A stretch of 64,000 nucleotides of DNA, from assembly GCF_028609845.1 (NCBI RefSeq), contig NZ_CP063191.1, positions 372,001-436,000 on the forward strand. Reading direction: 5' to 3'. This stretch comes from Corynebacterium heidelbergense (lineage in GTDB: Bacteria > Actinomycetota > Actinomycetes > Mycobacteriales > Mycobacteriaceae). The number at the start of each line of letters is the position of its first letter. The first letter of the stretch is position 1. The notes under the pieces were generated by a model. The model worked only from the letters and a program-made list of their open reading frames with translations, had not been told where the DNA came from and searched no databases. Shown here piece by piece: positions 46,828-57,061 of this stretch. The position numbers and the translations under genes were made by a program.

Positions 46828-47466
46828 ATGAGTGAGCGTTCTCGCCCCACCCACCACGTTTTCGCCGCCAGCTCGGCGCTCGCCCTGCTGTCCTTCTGCA
46901 TATCCTCGTGTGCCCAGGATCACCCCGAGCCCCCGCAGCAGGTGGACTGGGGCCAGGTGTGCGTGGACCAGCAAACCCAGCAGCGGGTGGAAGACGGCCA
47001 ATGCAACGGGGTCCAACCGCTGCAGGAGCAAAACAACGGGGGCTTCGCGTCCAGCCCCTTCCTCTGGTACTTCCTGGGTTCCCGCGTGGGCGGGAATACG
47101 GGGGTGCTGCCCAGCATCGGGTCCAAGATGCCGGCCCCCACCGCGGACAATCCGGTATCTAAGACCATTCCGTCCGAGGGCAAGGTGTACACGGGCCTGC
47201 CGGGGCAGGGCGGCCGCTTCTCCGATTCCTTCGCCAAGGCTGGGGGCGCAGAGAGCCGGCAAGGTGGCAAGGTCGTTCAGCGCGGTACGCCGAAGGATAT
47301 TCAGCCGGGAGTTCCCGCCAAGGGTTCCTCCAATGGCGGAAACAATTCGGGTTCCGGGTCCGGGAAGGATGGCGGCAACTCCGGGAAAAACAGCTCGGGT
47401 AAGTCCAACTCCGGCGGTGGTTTCGGCGGTGGACATTCCAGCGGTGGCGGACGCAGCGGCGGATAG
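46828..47466 (+). CDS. Lipoprotein with Gly/Ser-rich tail, paired with a GspS-like enzyme
   Basis: The 212-residue product has a signal peptide ending in SFCISSCAQ (lipobox-like), a central segment with two cysteines (GQVCVDQQTQQRVEDGQC), and a low-complexity tail of Gly, Ser, Asn and Lys repeats (GGFGGGHSSGGGRSGG). Its stop lies 16 bases before the ATP-grasp enzyme gene on the same strand; such pairs of envelope protein plus GspS-like enzyme recur in bacteria (from memory). Function unknown. Confidence 0.75.
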   Translation: MSERSRPTHHVFAASSALALLSFCISSCAQDHPEPPQQVDWGQVCVDQQTQQRVEDGQCNGVQPLQEQNNGGFASSPFLWYFLGSRVGGNTGVLPSIGSKMPAPTADNPVSKTIPSEGKVYTGLPGQGGRFSDSFAKAGGAESRQGGKVVQRGTPKDIQPGVPAKGSSNGGNNSGSGSGKDGGNSGKNSSGKSNSGGGFGGGHSSGGGRSGG

Positions 47467-47482
47467 AAGGCGGTTTTACAAC

Positions 47483-48700
47483 ATGTATCGAATCAACGTT
47501 TCTCCGCGGCCATTTTGGTCGGACATCATCCGTAACGAGGGGATTGTCTTCAACTGGGATGAGGGCGAGGCCCACACGGAGGCCAATAGCTATTGGAACG
47601 AGCGGGCCACGTACGTCTATTCGGAGCAGGACATCGCCGCTATCTCCCAGCAATGCGAGGAACTTTACGGGATGTGCCTGGAGGCCGGGCAGGCCATCAT
47701 GAGCGGGCGCATGGGGGATACCTACTTACCCTCCATGGCCATGGACTTGGCGCGGGAGAGTTTCGATCGCGGTGACGTGGACATCTATTCCCGCTTTGAT
47801 GTTGCTTATGATCCCGAGGCCCGGCAGATCAAACTGCTGGAATACAACTCGGACACCCCCACGTCGCTGCTGGAATCCACGGTCTGCCAGGACACGTGGT
47901 TACACGATCGGCCCTATAAGCCCATTGGGGATTTGGGGGCCGCCTTGGTGGATCGCTGGACTTTTGCGTTGCAGCAAACACCGGATACCCGTCGCCTTTT
48001 GCATCTCATTCATGTGGATATGGATATCGATCCGACGGGGGAGGACCGGGCAAATGTCTATGTCATGGCCCATGCCGCCAGGTTGGCCGGTTGGGATGTC
48101 AAGATCATTGAGCTCAGCGATGTTATGTACGACGCCACCAAGGGCGCGTCCGGCGAACATCCGTGGTGGGATGCCGATGGCGTGGCTATCACTCACGCAT
48201 TCAAGCTGTATCCCTGGGAGGACATGGTCACGGATAGCAAATCCGGGTACGACCGGGCCGTGTGTTCCACCGGTGGCAGTGTGACGTGGTACGAACCGGC
48301 GTGGAAGATGGGGTCCTCCACCAAGCTGCTCCTCCCGGCGCTGTGGTCCCAGTTCATGCATCACCCAAGTTTGCTGCCGGCCTACTTGTCGAAGCACGAG
48401 TCTCTGCGCAATTGGGTGCGCAAGCCCCTGTTCGGTCGGGAGGGCGATGGGGTGGTGATCAACGCGCCGGATTATGGCGTCTTTGCGGATAACACCACCG
48501 ATTTCTTCGACGCCCAATCGCCGTGCGTGTGGCAGGAGTATGCCCCCTTGAGGGCCTACGAGGGCCAAGACCGGGAAGTGAATATTCCCGTGTTGGGCGT
48601 GTGGATGATCGGCGACAAGTTCGCCGGGCTGAGCACGCGGGAGGCCAGCCATCCCATCACTAGCCATGACGCAAGGTTTGTCCCCTCCGTGCGGGAGTAG
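47483..48700 (+). CDS. Glutathionylspermidine-synthase-like ATP-grasp protein
   Basis: The 405-residue product matches the C-terminal amide-ligase half of glutathionylspermidine synthase and its stand-alone relatives: PEARQIKLLEYNSDTPTSLLE, then KPLFGREGDGVV (ATP contact) and VWQEYAPLRAYEGQD with IPVLGVWMIGD. The start MYRINVSPRPFW is the usual family N-terminus. No N-terminal amidase domain is present. Actinobacteria lack trypanothione chemistry, so the amide substrate is unknown, perhaps an envelope peptide given the lipoprotein partner. Confidence 0.85.
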   Translation: MYRINVSPRPFWSDIIRNEGIVFNWDEGEAHTEANSYWNERATYVYSEQDIAAISQQCEELYGMCLEAGQAIMSGRMGDTYLPSMAMDLARESFDRGDVDIYSRFDVAYDPEARQIKLLEYNSDTPTSLLESTVCQDTWLHDRPYKPIGDLGAALVDRWTFALQQTPDTRRLLHLIHVDMDIDPTGEDRANVYVMAHAARLAGWDVKIIELSDVMYDATKGASGEHPWWDADGVAITHAFKLYPWEDMVTDSKSGYDRAVCSTGGSVTWYEPAWKMGSSTKLLLPALWSQFMHHPSLLPAYLSKHESLRNWVRKPLFGREGDGVVINAPDYGVFADNTTDFFDAQSPCVWQEYAPLRAYEGQDREVNIPVLGVWMIGDKFAGLSTREASHPITSHDARFVPSVRE

Positions 48701-48775
48701 CGCTTCCGGCTGGGCGCAGGACTTCCGGTTCGGGGCAGGGGCGGGGAAATACTCTGGCCGGTGCGGCAATGAAGG

Positions 48776-48807
48776 AAGGCAGGGCCACTTTCCGCGGACC
48801 TGCCTTT
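48776..48807. terminator. Probable bidirectional terminator
   Basis: AAGGCAGG and CCTGCCTT pair across a 15-base loop, followed by TTTCT on the plus strand. It lies between the convergent ATP-grasp gene and the small gene at 48830-49039 and could serve both. Confidence 0.5.
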
Positions 48808-48829
48808 CTAAGGGGGTAAAATGGTGGAT

Positions 48830-49039
48830 CTAGTTGTCGGAACCGGAGGTGTTAGTGCCGCCGTCGTTCTGATCCAGGAACTCCCACTCCCCGTCAACCT
48901 CGGTCTGCAGCACGTAGCCCAGAGCGTCGTCGGCCGCTGCGGTCTGCTCCTTGAACCAGTCGTAGGCCTTGCCGTTGTCTGCCAGCTCGGTGGTGGCGAC
49001 AACTTCCTGCTTGGCGTCGAGAACGCGGTAGTTAGACAT
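48830..49039 (-). CDS. Small acidic hypothetical protein
   Basis: The 69-residue product starts MSNYRVLDAKQEVVATTELA and continues NGKAYDWFKEQTAAADDALG with an acidic Asp/Asn/Ser end. AAGGAG seven bases before the ATG supports the start. No signal peptide or membrane helix is present. It is a single gene bounded by the terminator at 48776. A comparable small protein is known in other corynebacteria, but no function is recognised. Confidence 0.65.
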   Translation of the reverse strand: MSNYRVLDAKQEVVATTELADNGKAYDWFKEQTAAADDALGYVLQTEVDGEWEFLDQNDGGTNTSGSDN

Positions 49040-49137
49040 ATGTGTGCTCCTTAGCGGAAGGGGGACGTTCGTCTGCTCCCACCGGTTATACCGGAGTTTC
49101 GCGCGGAGGGTAGGAAACCCATTTTGCACACGGGAAA

Positions 49138-49167
49138 GCCCCCCTTTCCCTTGGGGGGAGAGGGGGG
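49138..49167 (-). terminator. Terminator of the L,D-transpeptidase gene
   Basis: On the minus strand GCCCCCC pairs with GGGGGGC around a C/A-rich interior loop, and TTTCCC follows. It begins 25 bases after the transpeptidase stop codon. Confidence 0.5.
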
Positions 49168-49192
49168 CGTGCACCTCACGGTGCGGGGATCC

Positions 49193-49927
49193 CTAGTAGA
49201 TGAAGACCTCGTCACCAATGTTCAGGGAATCGAAGTACTTCTTGGCAGAATCGTTGTTCAGGTGGATGCAGCCGGCGGATTCCACAGAGGGAGACCCGGC
49301 GTGGAACGCGTGGCCCTGGTTGGTGAAGTACACGGAGTAGGGCATCGGGGCGTTATTGAATTCCCGGCTGACTTCGTTTTCCACCTTGCGCACCACATGG
49401 AAGCTGCCGCGGGGGGTGGGCTGATCCGCGGACCCGGAAGAGATCGGAACCGGGCCGTAGGAACGCTGGCCGCCGTCCTGCAGCCAAGAGGTGTGCCCGT
49501 CTAGGTCCACGCAGGCGTGCGCGCTCGCGGGGCAGGGGGACGGTGGGGCCGGGGCCGGGGCCGGCGCGGGGGTCGGAGCCGGGGCGGGCTGGCGGGCGGC
49601 TTCCCGTGCTGCCAGGGCACCCGGGGCGATGAAGTCCACGGAGTTGTCCACTCCCTGATTAACCTGGTCACGCAGTTCGGGCGGGAGGCCCTGGGTGGCG
49701 GAGTGCAGGGCATCCCGGGCGCCCAGCACGGCACCGTTGAACTGGTTGGCAGCATCCTGCTGTTGCTGCTGGGAGCTGCCCGGCACCGGAGCGGCAGGCT
49801 GGGCGGCAGCCATCGGGGCGGCGGTCGCGGCGATGGCCAGGGCCCCCGCAACGGCCAGGCCGGTGCGGAAGCGTCGGACGGTGCCGCGCCGAGGAGCGGG
49901 CACAGAGGAAGTTTTGCGCGCAGTCAT
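49193..49927 (-). CDS. Secreted L,D-transpeptidase (YkuD domain)
   Basis: The enzyme should make 3-3 peptidoglycan cross-links or attach proteins to the wall. The 244-residue product has a signal peptide (LAVAGALAIAATAAPMAAAQ), a Gln/Ala region, a Pro/Ala spacer (APTPAPAPAPAPP) and a C-terminal YkuD domain with the catalytic motif HAFHAGSPSVESAGCIHL (His, Gly, Ser, Cys, His). An in-frame ATG four codons upstream (49939) is an alternative start. The gene is divergent from the response regulator. Confidence 0.9.
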   Translation of the reverse strand: MTARKTSSVPAPRRGTVRRFRTGLAVAGALAIAATAAPMAAAQPAAPVPGSSQQQQQDAANQFNGAVLGARDALHSATQGLPPELRDQVNQGVDNSVDFIAPGALAAREAARQPAPAPTPAPAPAPAPPSPCPASAHACVDLDGHTSWLQDGGQRSYGPVPISSGSADQPTPRGSFHVVRKVENEVSREFNNAPMPYSVYFTNQGHAFHAGSPSVESAGCIHLNNDSAKKYFDSLNIGDEVFIY

Positions 49928-50053
49928 GACGAACACCATAGCCCCCGGGGGAGGGAAACACCATGTGAAACGCCATCAAAGGCGTTTGACCTTCACAGAA
50001 GGCGTACAGGGAGTAAACAGGGGTGGGACACAACCACCGTGCACACTGGGAGC

Positions 50054-50761
50054 ATGACCATGCCGAACAGCCAGCCCGTGAAGGTGCTCGTCGTCGACGA
50101 CGAATCCAATATCTCCGACCTTCTCAAAGTCAGCCTTCGATTCCAGGGCTTCGATGTCGAAACGGCCGATAACGGCGCCGATGCCCTTGAAATCGCCGCC
50201 AACTACCGGCCGGACGCCTTCATTTTGGACGTCATGATGCCCGGCATGGACGGCTTTACCCTGCTCAACAAGCTGCGCGCCGACGGGCATGAAGCCCCCG
50301 TGCTTTTCCTCACCGCCAAGGACGGGGTGGAGGATCGCATCCACGGGCTAACAATCGGTGCCGACGATTACGTCACCAAGCCCTTCTCCCTGGAAGAGGT
50401 CATCACCCGGCTTCGGGTGATTCTGCGCCGCGTATCCCCGGAGGAAACGGCCGGTTCCAGCGTCATCACCTATGAGGACATCACCCTCGACGATGACATG
50501 CACGAAGTCACCAAGGCCGGCAAGGTCGTCGATCTCTCCCCCACGGAGTTCAAGCTGCTGCGCTACCTGTTGGTCAATGCGGAGGTCGTGCTCAGCAAAT
50601 CCAAAATTTTGGACCACGTGTGGAACTACGACTTCGGCGGCGACGGCAACGTCGTTGAGTCCTACGTCTCCTACCTGCGACGCAAGATGGATACCCAGGA
50701 ACCCCGCCTGCTACATACCATCCGGGGTGTCGGCTACGTGCTGCGCAAGCCGCGGGCCTAA
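50054..50761 (+). CDS. phoR: OmpR-family response regulator (PhoR-like)
   Basis: The 235-residue regulator has a receiver domain (VLVVDDESNISDLL; phospho-acceptor Asp in FILDVMMPGMDG; Lys in YVTKPFS) and a winged-helix DNA-binding domain (LSPTEFKLLRYLLVNAEVVLSK, VESYVSYLRRKMD). Its stop is seven bases before the kinase start. Pairing with a large sensor and location between thrE/otsA and the pur genes match the phosphate-starvation regulator PhoR of C. glutamicum; the name rests on that synteny. An ATG two codons later is an alternative start. Confidence 0.85.
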   Translation: MTMPNSQPVKVLVVDDESNISDLLKVSLRFQGFDVETADNGADALEIAANYRPDAFILDVMMPGMDGFTLLNKLRADGHEAPVLFLTAKDGVEDRIHGLTIGADDYVTKPFSLEEVITRLRVILRRVSPEETAGSSVITYEDITLDDDMHEVTKAGKVVDLSPTEFKLLRYLLVNAEVVLSKSKILDHVWNYDFGGDGNVVESYVSYLRRKMDTQEPRLLHTIRGVGYVLRKPRA

Positions 50762-50768
50762 CTAGCGC

Positions 50769-52592
50769 ATGGCTTCATCCTCCGCCCACACGACTGGCGC
50801 CACGCAGCGGCCCGAGCAGCAAGGGCACTTCCTCTCCCACCTGCCCCTGCGGGTCTCCCTCGTCGTCGTGATCACCGCCCTGGCAGCGCTAGGGCTCACG
50901 GCGTCCGGAGCAATCGTGACCTCCACCCTGCAACACTTCATGATCGAGCGGGTGGACGAGCAACTGCGCTCCGCGACCCTGGGCTGGGCACACGCACCGG
51001 ACAGTGGCACCCAGGCCCAGCAGAACCCCGCGCTGGGTAGCAGCGGTTCGGCCAACGGCCTTGTGCCCGGCGCGGACCCCAATGCTCGGCCCAACAAGGC
51101 CACCGGGAACTCCCCGGAGGAGCCGGGGGTCAGCCGCCCGCCGAGCGACTACTACGTGGCCATCGTGCAGGGGTCCCTCGTCTTCGAGCCCTATAGCGCC
51201 GCCCGCGGGTCCATGCCGGACGTGCGTGAGCTTCGCCGCCCCACGGGGCCCGTGACCGTGCCGGCCCGGCCCGGTTCGCAATCGGGGACGTCCTGGCGGG
51301 CTTCCAGCGTGGAGAATCAGGATGGTTCCGTCACCATCGTGGCTTTGCCCCTGGAAGGCGAGGAGCACACCATCGCGCGGCTGATTTACCTCCAGGTTGT
51401 GATCGGCCTGTTGGTGCTCGCCTCCCTCATCGCCGCGAGCCTCTACCTGGTCCGCCGGGCTCTGCGGCCGCTGAACCAGGTGGAGGTGACAGCCTCTCTC
51501 ATCTCCCAGGGGCAGCTGAGCCAGCGTGTGCCGAACTACACCCCCCGCACAGAGGTGGGCCGCCTGTCTCAGGCGTTCAACCGGATGCTCAGCCAGATTC
51601 AGGGGGCCTTCCTGGCCGTTGGGGCCTCCGAGCGTCAGGCCCGGAAGTCCGAGGCTTCCATGCGCCGCTTTATTGGGGACGCCTCCCACGAATTGCGCAC
51701 CCCACTGACCTCTGTGCGTGGTTACGCGGAGCTGTACACCAGTGGTGCTACGGATGATGCGGGAATGGTGATCGACCGTATCTCCGAGGAAGCAGGGCGG
51801 ATGAGCCTGCTGGTGGAGGATCTGCTCTCCCTCGTGCGTATGGATGAGGGTCGCCCGCTGCGCGCGGACCGGGTGGATGTGCTGGAGGTGGCGCTGCACT
51901 CGGCGGAGAACGCACGGGCTGGTTTCCCCGGTCGCAACATCAGTGTCCGCAATTTCTGCGGCGAGGTCCCCGTGGTGATCGGGGACGCCGATCGGCTGCA
52001 CCAGATCGTGGGGAATCTCGTGACCAATGCTGTGCGGCATGCGGGGGATGAGGCGAATGTGAGCATTGTCCTGCGGACCGAGTCGGCCCCGCCCGCCGCC
52101 GCTATCCCCGCGAGCGCGGTCCAGGCGCAAGGCGACAGCCGCGCTGATTCCGGGGGCCGGGCCGAGGGGCCCGCGAAGTCCGAGTGGGGCAGCAAGTTGG
52201 GGCGCGGGCCCCGCGGGGACAAAGCGGGGCGGGGGGAGAAGGGACGCGCCGACAAAGGGCGCGGTGACAAGGCCGCGCGTGGCGACAGGTCTCCCAACAA
52301 TCAGGGCCTGGAGTCGGCCCACGGCAGGGTCATCGTGGACGTGGAGGACGACGGCGTGGGAATACCCGCAGAGGCAATTCCCCACCTCTTCGAGCGCTTC
52401 TACCGCCCGGATGTCTCCCGCTCCCGTGCCTCGGGCGGCTCCGGGCTGGGGCTATCCATTGTGAAATCCCTGGTAGAGGCCCATGGCGGGCGGATCGAGG
52501 TGCAGTCGGAGCTGGGGCGGGGTAGCCGTTTCCGGGTCATCCTTCCCGCGGCCGAGGAGATGGTGGAAGCCCAACAGAACCGGGAGGCGTAG
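50769..52592 (+). CDS. phoS: Membrane sensor histidine kinase (PhoS-like) with a basic insertion in the ATPase domain
   Basis: The 607-residue kinase has a first membrane helix ([19 protein letters not shown]), an extracytoplasmic loop of about 160 residues, a second helix ([21 protein letters not shown]), HAMP, the H box [18 protein letters not shown] (His near residue 307), the N box [14 protein letters not shown], and G boxes VEDDGVGIP and [11 protein letters not shown]. Between N and G1 boxes (about 440-515) lies an insertion rich in Gly, Arg, Lys and Asp ([14 protein letters not shown]) absent from typical kinases. Probable phosphate-limitation sensor by synteny. Confidence 0.88.
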   Translation: MASSSAHTTGATQRPEQQGHFLSHLPLRVSLVVVITALAALGLTASGAIVTSTLQHFMIERVDEQLRSATLGWAHAPDSGTQAQQNPALGSSGSANGLVPGADPNARPNKATGNSPEEPGVSRPPSDYYVAIVQGSLVFEPYSAARGSMPDVRELRRPTGPVTVPARPGSQSGTSWRASSVENQDGSVTIVALPLEGEEHTIARLIYLQVVIGLLVLASLIAASLYLVRRALRPLNQVEVTASLISQGQLSQRVPNYTPRTEVGRLSQAFNRMLSQIQGAFLAVGASERQARKSEASMRRFIGDASHELRTPLTSVRGYAELYTSGATDDAGMVIDRISEEAGRMSLLVEDLLSLVRMDEGRPLRADRVDVLEVALHSAENARAGFPGRNISVRNFCGEVPVVIGDADRLHQIVGNLVTNAVRHAGDEANVSIVLRTESAPPAAAIPASAVQAQGDSRADSGGRAEGPAKSEWGSKLGRGPRGDKAGRGEKGRADKGRGDKAARGDRSPNNQGLESAHGRVIVDVEDDGVGIPAEAIPHLFERFYRPDVSRSRASGGSGLGLSIVKSLVEAHGGRIEVQSELGRGSRFRVILPAAEEMVEAQQNREA

Positions 52593-52639
52593 GGGAGGGC
52601 AAGGGCCCAGGACCCGCCAACGCTACCCCCTCCCGCCAG

Positions 52640-53818
52640 TCAGGCGATGCCCACCCCGGCCCAGTCGTGCCAGTTTTCCCAGTCGTCCTGCTGCTCCTCA
52701 TCGAGCGCCTCCAACAGGGCCTGGTGGACGATCTCCTGCACCTGCGGGTGGGTCGGTAGATCCTCGTGCCGAACCCTCGCCACTCCCAGGTCCTGCAGGT
52801 ACTGGTTGGTCACGGCCGCCCCTTCCGTCTCGGAGAGGAAGGAGTTCTCGTGCGGCACCACGGTCGCATCGTTGCGCGTGGCGTAGCAGGTGTACCGGAT
52901 GAGCGGGCGGGTGTCCGGCCCGGCGCCCAGGGTGTCCAGTAGGGGGGAACCCATGATCTGCTGCATGCCCGCCGCACCGAAGACCCGCCGGATCGTTGCC
53001 GCTGCCATGCGCTGGGTCATCTCCGTCGTCAACATCCCGCCGAGCATGCCCAGCAGCGTTGTCCCCTTGTGCGGGGAACCGAGGGAGATGAGGTGGTGAA
53101 CGTAGTCCTCACCGCCCATCTCGTTGATCCAGTAGCGCGCGAGCAAACCCCCTTGGGAATGGCCCACGATATCCACCTGTTCCGCCCCGGTGGCGGAGAG
53201 CACCTGCTCGATGTAGGCGCCCAGGTCCTCCGCGGAGGCGGGGATGTCCTGTGTGCCGTGGACGCCATAATCCGGCGCGAAAACGACGAAGCCGTCGTCC
53301 CGCAAACGCAGGACCAGGTTTTGCCACACATTCTTCGAGCTAATGGTCCCGTGGACGAGCACCACCGGATAGGGCCGGTCCAGCGTCGGCCGGGCCTGCC
53401 ACAGATCATCGGCATAACCGTGGGAGACTTGCCGCGCCCCCAGCGGTGGGTTGGGCATGGCCCCTCGAATTTGTGGCAGCGCGGGCCGAGTGGCTCGGGT
53501 GAGGTTGCCCGGGATGTCCCAGATAAACCGCCCTGTGGAGGCGAAGGAGGAGCCGATACGACTGAAGAACCCCTGTTGGCTCTCGTGGAGGTCCGGATCC
53601 TCCTCATCCGATTCGTCCAGGTCCTCCGGCGCGATTCCGGCGGCTTCCACGCCCTGGGAGGTGGACTCGACGGCCGCCTCGGCGACGGCGGCTTCGTTGG
53701 CGGTCTCGTCCGCAAAGATCGGCTCCGCCCCGGGTAGTGCGGAACCCTCTACATCCTCATCGCCTTGCAGCGGCCGGTTCGGGCCCGGGTCAGTCTCCGC
53801 CACGTGCTGCCACTCCAC
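52640..53818 (-). CDS. Alpha/beta-hydrolase lipase
   Basis: The 392-residue product has a lipase fold: YPVVLVHGTISSKNVWQNL (oxyanion region), nucleophile elbow VDIVGHSQGGLLARYW near residue 224, and acidic and His residues later (TVVPHENSFLS). The first 110 residues are strongly acidic and low in hydrophobics, with no signal peptide, unusual for lipases that are normally exported. The ATG overlaps the HIT gene by 29 bases; a GTG at 53803 would shorten the overlap. Both are on the minus strand and may be co-transcribed. Confidence 0.82.
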   Translation of the reverse strand: MEWQHVAETDPGPNRPLQGDEDVEGSALPGAEPIFADETANEAAVAEAAVESTSQGVEAAGIAPEDLDESDEEDPDLHESQQGFFSRIGSSFASTGRFIWDIPGNLTRATRPALPQIRGAMPNPPLGARQVSHGYADDLWQARPTLDRPYPVVLVHGTISSKNVWQNLVLRLRDDGFVVFAPDYGVHGTQDIPASAEDLGAYIEQVLSATGAEQVDIVGHSQGGLLARYWINEMGGEDYVHHLISLGSPHKGTTLLGMLGGMLTTEMTQRMAAATIRRVFGAAGMQQIMGSPLLDTLGAGPDTRPLIRYTCYATRNDATVVPHENSFLSETEGAAVTNQYLQDLGVARVRHEDLPTHPQVQEIVHQALLEALDEEQQDDWENWHDWAGVGIA

Positions 53819-54230
53819 TAACCCCGGCTTGGCGCAGTTCGGCGCGCAATTTGCTGGCGGCGTCCTCCATCTTGTCCTGGTCGACGTCGTCCCCCCGCAT
53901 GGCCCGGCTTAGGTCGTAACCGGACATATCGGCGGCGGGGAACACGTGGATGTGGGCGTGCGGCACCTCGAACCCGGCGATGAGGTACCCGGCCCGCGGG
54001 GCGTCGAACGCGCGAATGACGGCCTGGCCGATGTGCTGGGCTACGGCGTTGACCTTCGCCCACAGCTCGGGGTCCATGTCCGTCCAGCGGTCTACCTCCG
54101 CGACGGGGACCACCAGGGTGTGGCCGTACGCCACCGGCTCGATGGTCAAGAAGGCGGCCACGTCCGCATCCCGATAGATGAAACGACCGGGAATTTCCCC
54201 GTCGATGATCTTGGTAAATACGCTAGCCAT
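53790..54230 (-). CDS. HIT-family nucleotide-binding hydrolase
   Basis: The 146-residue protein carries the histidine triad HAHIHVFPA and the N-terminal [15 protein letters not shown] typical of HinT-like hydrolases, which cleave AMP-lysine or related nucleotide conjugates. The start MASVFTKI is the family's usual N-terminus. It is divergent from purD with 32 bases between. A purine link is plausible but not shown. Confidence 0.92.
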   Translation of the reverse strand: MASVFTKIIDGEIPGRFIYRDADVAAFLTIEPVAYGHTLVVPVAEVDRWTDMDPELWAKVNAVAQHIGQAVIRAFDAPRAGYLIAGFEVPHAHIHVFPAADMSGYDLSRAMRGDDVDQDKMEDAASKLRAELRQAGVSGVAARGGD

Positions 54231-54262
54231 GGGCCCGATGCTACCCGGTAGCATGGACCACC

Positions 54263-55540
54263 ATGCGCATACTCGTCATCGGTAATGGTGCCCGGGAGCA
54301 TGCCCTGGCCTACTCGCTGTCCCGTGACCCCCAGGTGACGGGAGTTCACGTCAGCCCAGGCAACGCCGGGATGTCTGCTGTCGCGACCCTCCACCCGGAG
54401 GGCCAACCGTTGGACATCGCCCGCGAGGTCGAGGCGGATCTGGTGGTCATCGGGCCGGAGGTGCCGCTCGTGGAGGGGTTGGCCGACGAGCTGCGCGACG
54501 CGGGCTTCGCCGTCTTCGGCCCCAGCAAGCAGGCCGCTCAGATCGAGGGGTCCAAGACCTTCGCCAAGTCCGTCATGCTCCGCGCGGGGGTGAGCACCGC
54601 CCGATCCAAGCGCGTCGAGGTGGGGGCCACGCAGGAGGATATCGACGCTGCCCTGTCCACCTTCGGCCCCACCTTCGTGGTCAAGGACGATGGGTTGGCC
54701 GCCGGAAAAGGGGTGGTGGTCACCCAGGGCCGACAGGCCGCCGTGGACCACATCAAGGCCGTGCACCGGGCCGGTAACCCCGTGTTGCTGGAGACCTTCC
54801 TGGACGGCCCGGAGGTCTCCCTGTTCTGCCTGGTGGACGGCGAAACCGTTGTGCCCCTGTTGCCCGCCCAGGACCACAAGCGGGTACGCGATAACGACGA
54901 GGGCCCCAACACCGGGGGCATGGGCGCGTATACGCCGTTGGATTGGTTGCCTGAGGACGCCACCGACCGGATAGTGGCCGATGTGGTCGCTCCGGTCGCA
55001 CGCCAGATGGTGGAGGATGGCACCCCCTTCTCGGGCCTGCTTTACGCGGGACTGGCGTGGGGTGCGGAGGGGCCGAGCGTAGTCGAGTTCAACTGCCGTT
55101 TTGGGGACCCGGAGACCCAGGCGGTGCTGGAGCTGCTGGAGACCCCCTTGGGTGGGGTCCTGTCAGCGGTGGCCAACGGCACGCTCGCCGATCTGGAACC
55201 CCTGCGGTGGAAAGAGGGTTACGCGCTCACCGTGGTCCTCGCCGCCGACGGGTATCCCGAGAATCCCCGGAAGGGTGACGTCATCGAGGGGGCCCAGCCG
55301 GGTGGTGAGGACCGGGGCATACGCGCCGCAGGTGTGGCCGAGCGGGACGGGAGGCTGGTTTCGGCAGGCGGACGGGTGCTCAACGTCGTCGGAACGGGTG
55401 AGACCCTCGCGGCGGCCCGGGCTGCGGCCTACGAGGTCCTGCGGACGATCGAGCTGCCGGGTGGCCACTACCGCAGTGATATCGCCCTACCGGCGGTGGA
55501 GGGCAAGATCAGCGTTCGGCCTCAAGGCCGTATGGGATAA
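54263..55540 (+). CDS. purD: Phosphoribosylamine-glycine ligase
   Basis: PurD (GAR synthetase) makes glycinamide ribonucleotide, step two of purine synthesis. The 425-residue ATP-grasp protein starts [19 protein letters not shown] and shows GKGVVV in [27 protein letters not shown], and the signature [14 protein letters not shown]. Length is normal. It opens a purD-purB pair eight bases apart. Confidence 0.96.
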   Translation: MRILVIGNGAREHALAYSLSRDPQVTGVHVSPGNAGMSAVATLHPEGQPLDIAREVEADLVVIGPEVPLVEGLADELRDAGFAVFGPSKQAAQIEGSKTFAKSVMLRAGVSTARSKRVEVGATQEDIDAALSTFGPTFVVKDDGLAAGKGVVVTQGRQAAVDHIKAVHRAGNPVLLETFLDGPEVSLFCLVDGETVVPLLPAQDHKRVRDNDEGPNTGGMGAYTPLDWLPEDATDRIVADVVAPVARQMVEDGTPFSGLLYAGLAWGAEGPSVVEFNCRFGDPETQAVLELLETPLGGVLSAVANGTLADLEPLRWKEGYALTVVLAADGYPENPRKGDVIEGAQPGGEDRGIRAAGVAERDGRLVSAGGRVLNVVGTGETLAAARAAAYEVLRTIELPGGHYRSDIALPAVEGKISVRPQGRMG

Positions 55541-55548
55541 TCGAACAC

Positions 55549-56982
55549 GTGACTGACGCGAAGCAGAAGATCTCCAACGTCCTGGCCAACCGCTATGCCT
55601 CCCCGGAAATGGTGGAGATCTGGTCGCCCGAGAAAAAGATCGTCCTCGAGCGGCGGCTCTGGCTGTCCGTGATGGCAGCCCAACGCCGCCTGGGTGTGGA
55701 CATTCCCGCGGCTGCCTTCGACGCTTACGAGGCGGTCATTGAGCGCGTCGATCTCAACAGCATTGCCGCCCGCGAGCGGGTCACCCGACACGACGTGAAG
55801 GCCCGCATCGAGGAGTTCAACGCGCTAGCGGGACACGAGCACATCCACAAGGGGATGACTTCTCGGGACCTCACGGAGAACGTAGAGCAGCTCCAGATTT
55901 TCCGGGCGCTGCAACTGTCCCGAGATAAGGCCGTGGCCGTCCTGGCAAGGCTCGGCCGCCACGCAGGCGAGTACCAGGGGCTGGTCATGGCGGGCCGCTC
56001 CCACAATGTGGCCGCCCAAGCCACGACGATGGGCAAACGTTTCGCCTCTGCCGCCGACGAACTGCTGCTCGGCCTCCAGCGAATCCAGGACCTGCTGGAG
56101 CGGTACCCCCTTCGCGGGATCAAGGGGCCCATGGGAACTTCCCAGGACATCCTCGATCTTCTGGGCGGCGATCACAATAAACTCACGGCTCTGGAGCAGG
56201 ACATCGCTGACGAGCTCGGCTTCCGCCACGTCCTCGATTCCGTGGGCCAGGTGTACCCGCGCAGCCTGGATCTGGACGCAATCAGCGCACTGGCACAACT
56301 GGGTGCGGCCATGTCTTCGCTGTCCGTGACTATCCGCCTCATGGCGGGCAACGAGACGGTGACGGAGGGGTTCAAGGAGGGACAGGTCGGTTCGTCCGCC
56401 ATGCCCCACAAGATGAACGCCCGTTCCTGCGAGCGCGTCGGCGGTATGCAGATCCTGCTGCGTGGCTACCTCACTATGGCCGCAGACCTGGCCGGGGCAC
56501 AGTGGAACGAGGGAGACGTGTTCTGCTCGGTGGTTCGCCGGGTGGCGCTGCCAGATGCGTTTTTCACCTTCGACGGCATGTGCGAGACCTTCCTCACCGT
56601 CCTCGAGGAGTTCGGGGTATTCCCGGCAATGGTGGAGCGCGAACTGGAGCGGTATCTGCCCTTCCTCGCTACTACCCGCATCCTCATGGCCGCGGTGCGG
56701 GCCGGGGTGGGGCGGGAGACCGCCCACGAGATCGTCAAGGAACACGCTGTGGCTACCGCCCTGGACATGCGGGAGCGCGGGGCGGAACAGAACTTGGTGG
56801 AGCGCCTGGCCCAGGACGATCGGCTGCCGTTAAACCGAGAGCAACTGGATGCCGCGCTCGCGGATCGCTCCGCATTTATCGGTGCGGCCGAGCAGCAGGT
56901 TGGGCGGGTTCTCGATCGCGTTCAGGAATGGACGCACCGCTACTCGAAGGCCGCCACCTACACCCCCGGGGACATCCTCTAG
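55549..56982 (+). CDS. purB: Adenylosuccinate lyase
   Basis: PurB splits SAICAR and adenylosuccinate, releasing fumarate. The 477-residue member of the aspartase/fumarase superfamily has the family signature [16 protein letters not shown] (flexible Ser loop) and [15 protein letters not shown] with catalytic His regions. Starts with GTG at eight bases after purD; no strong ribosome site is seen, so translation may be coupled. Length is normal. Confidence 0.96.
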   Translation: MTDAKQKISNVLANRYASPEMVEIWSPEKKIVLERRLWLSVMAAQRRLGVDIPAAAFDAYEAVIERVDLNSIAARERVTRHDVKARIEEFNALAGHEHIHKGMTSRDLTENVEQLQIFRALQLSRDKAVAVLARLGRHAGEYQGLVMAGRSHNVAAQATTMGKRFASAADELLLGLQRIQDLLERYPLRGIKGPMGTSQDILDLLGGDHNKLTALEQDIADELGFRHVLDSVGQVYPRSLDLDAISALAQLGAAMSSLSVTIRLMAGNETVTEGFKEGQVGSSAMPHKMNARSCERVGGMQILLRGYLTMAADLAGAQWNEGDVFCSVVRRVALPDAFFTFDGMCETFLTVLEEFGVFPAMVERELERYLPFLATTRILMAAVRAGVGRETAHEIVKEHAVATALDMRERGAEQNLVERLAQDDRLPLNREQLDAALADRSAFIGAAEQQVGRVLDRVQEWTHRYSKAATYTPGDIL

Positions 56983-57061
56983 GTTCCCACCGGCTAGGCC
57001 CCCACATCGTGGTCGCCCGCGGCGGTTAGGCCCGGTTCTCCCAGTGATAGAATCCCAAGTC

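Noticed and set aside
46832..47482. Upstream extension of the glutathionylspermidine-synthase-like frame
   Set aside because: It overlaps the lipoprotein gene in another frame and encodes no family sequence; the true start MYRINVSPRP is at 47483.
49517..50053. Upstream extension of the response regulator frame
   Set aside because: It lies antisense to the L,D-transpeptidase; the receiver domain begins only at 50054.
50889..52385. Long open frame of 498 codons antisense to the sensor kinase
   Set aside because: It has no family motif and mirrors the kinase's codon bias.
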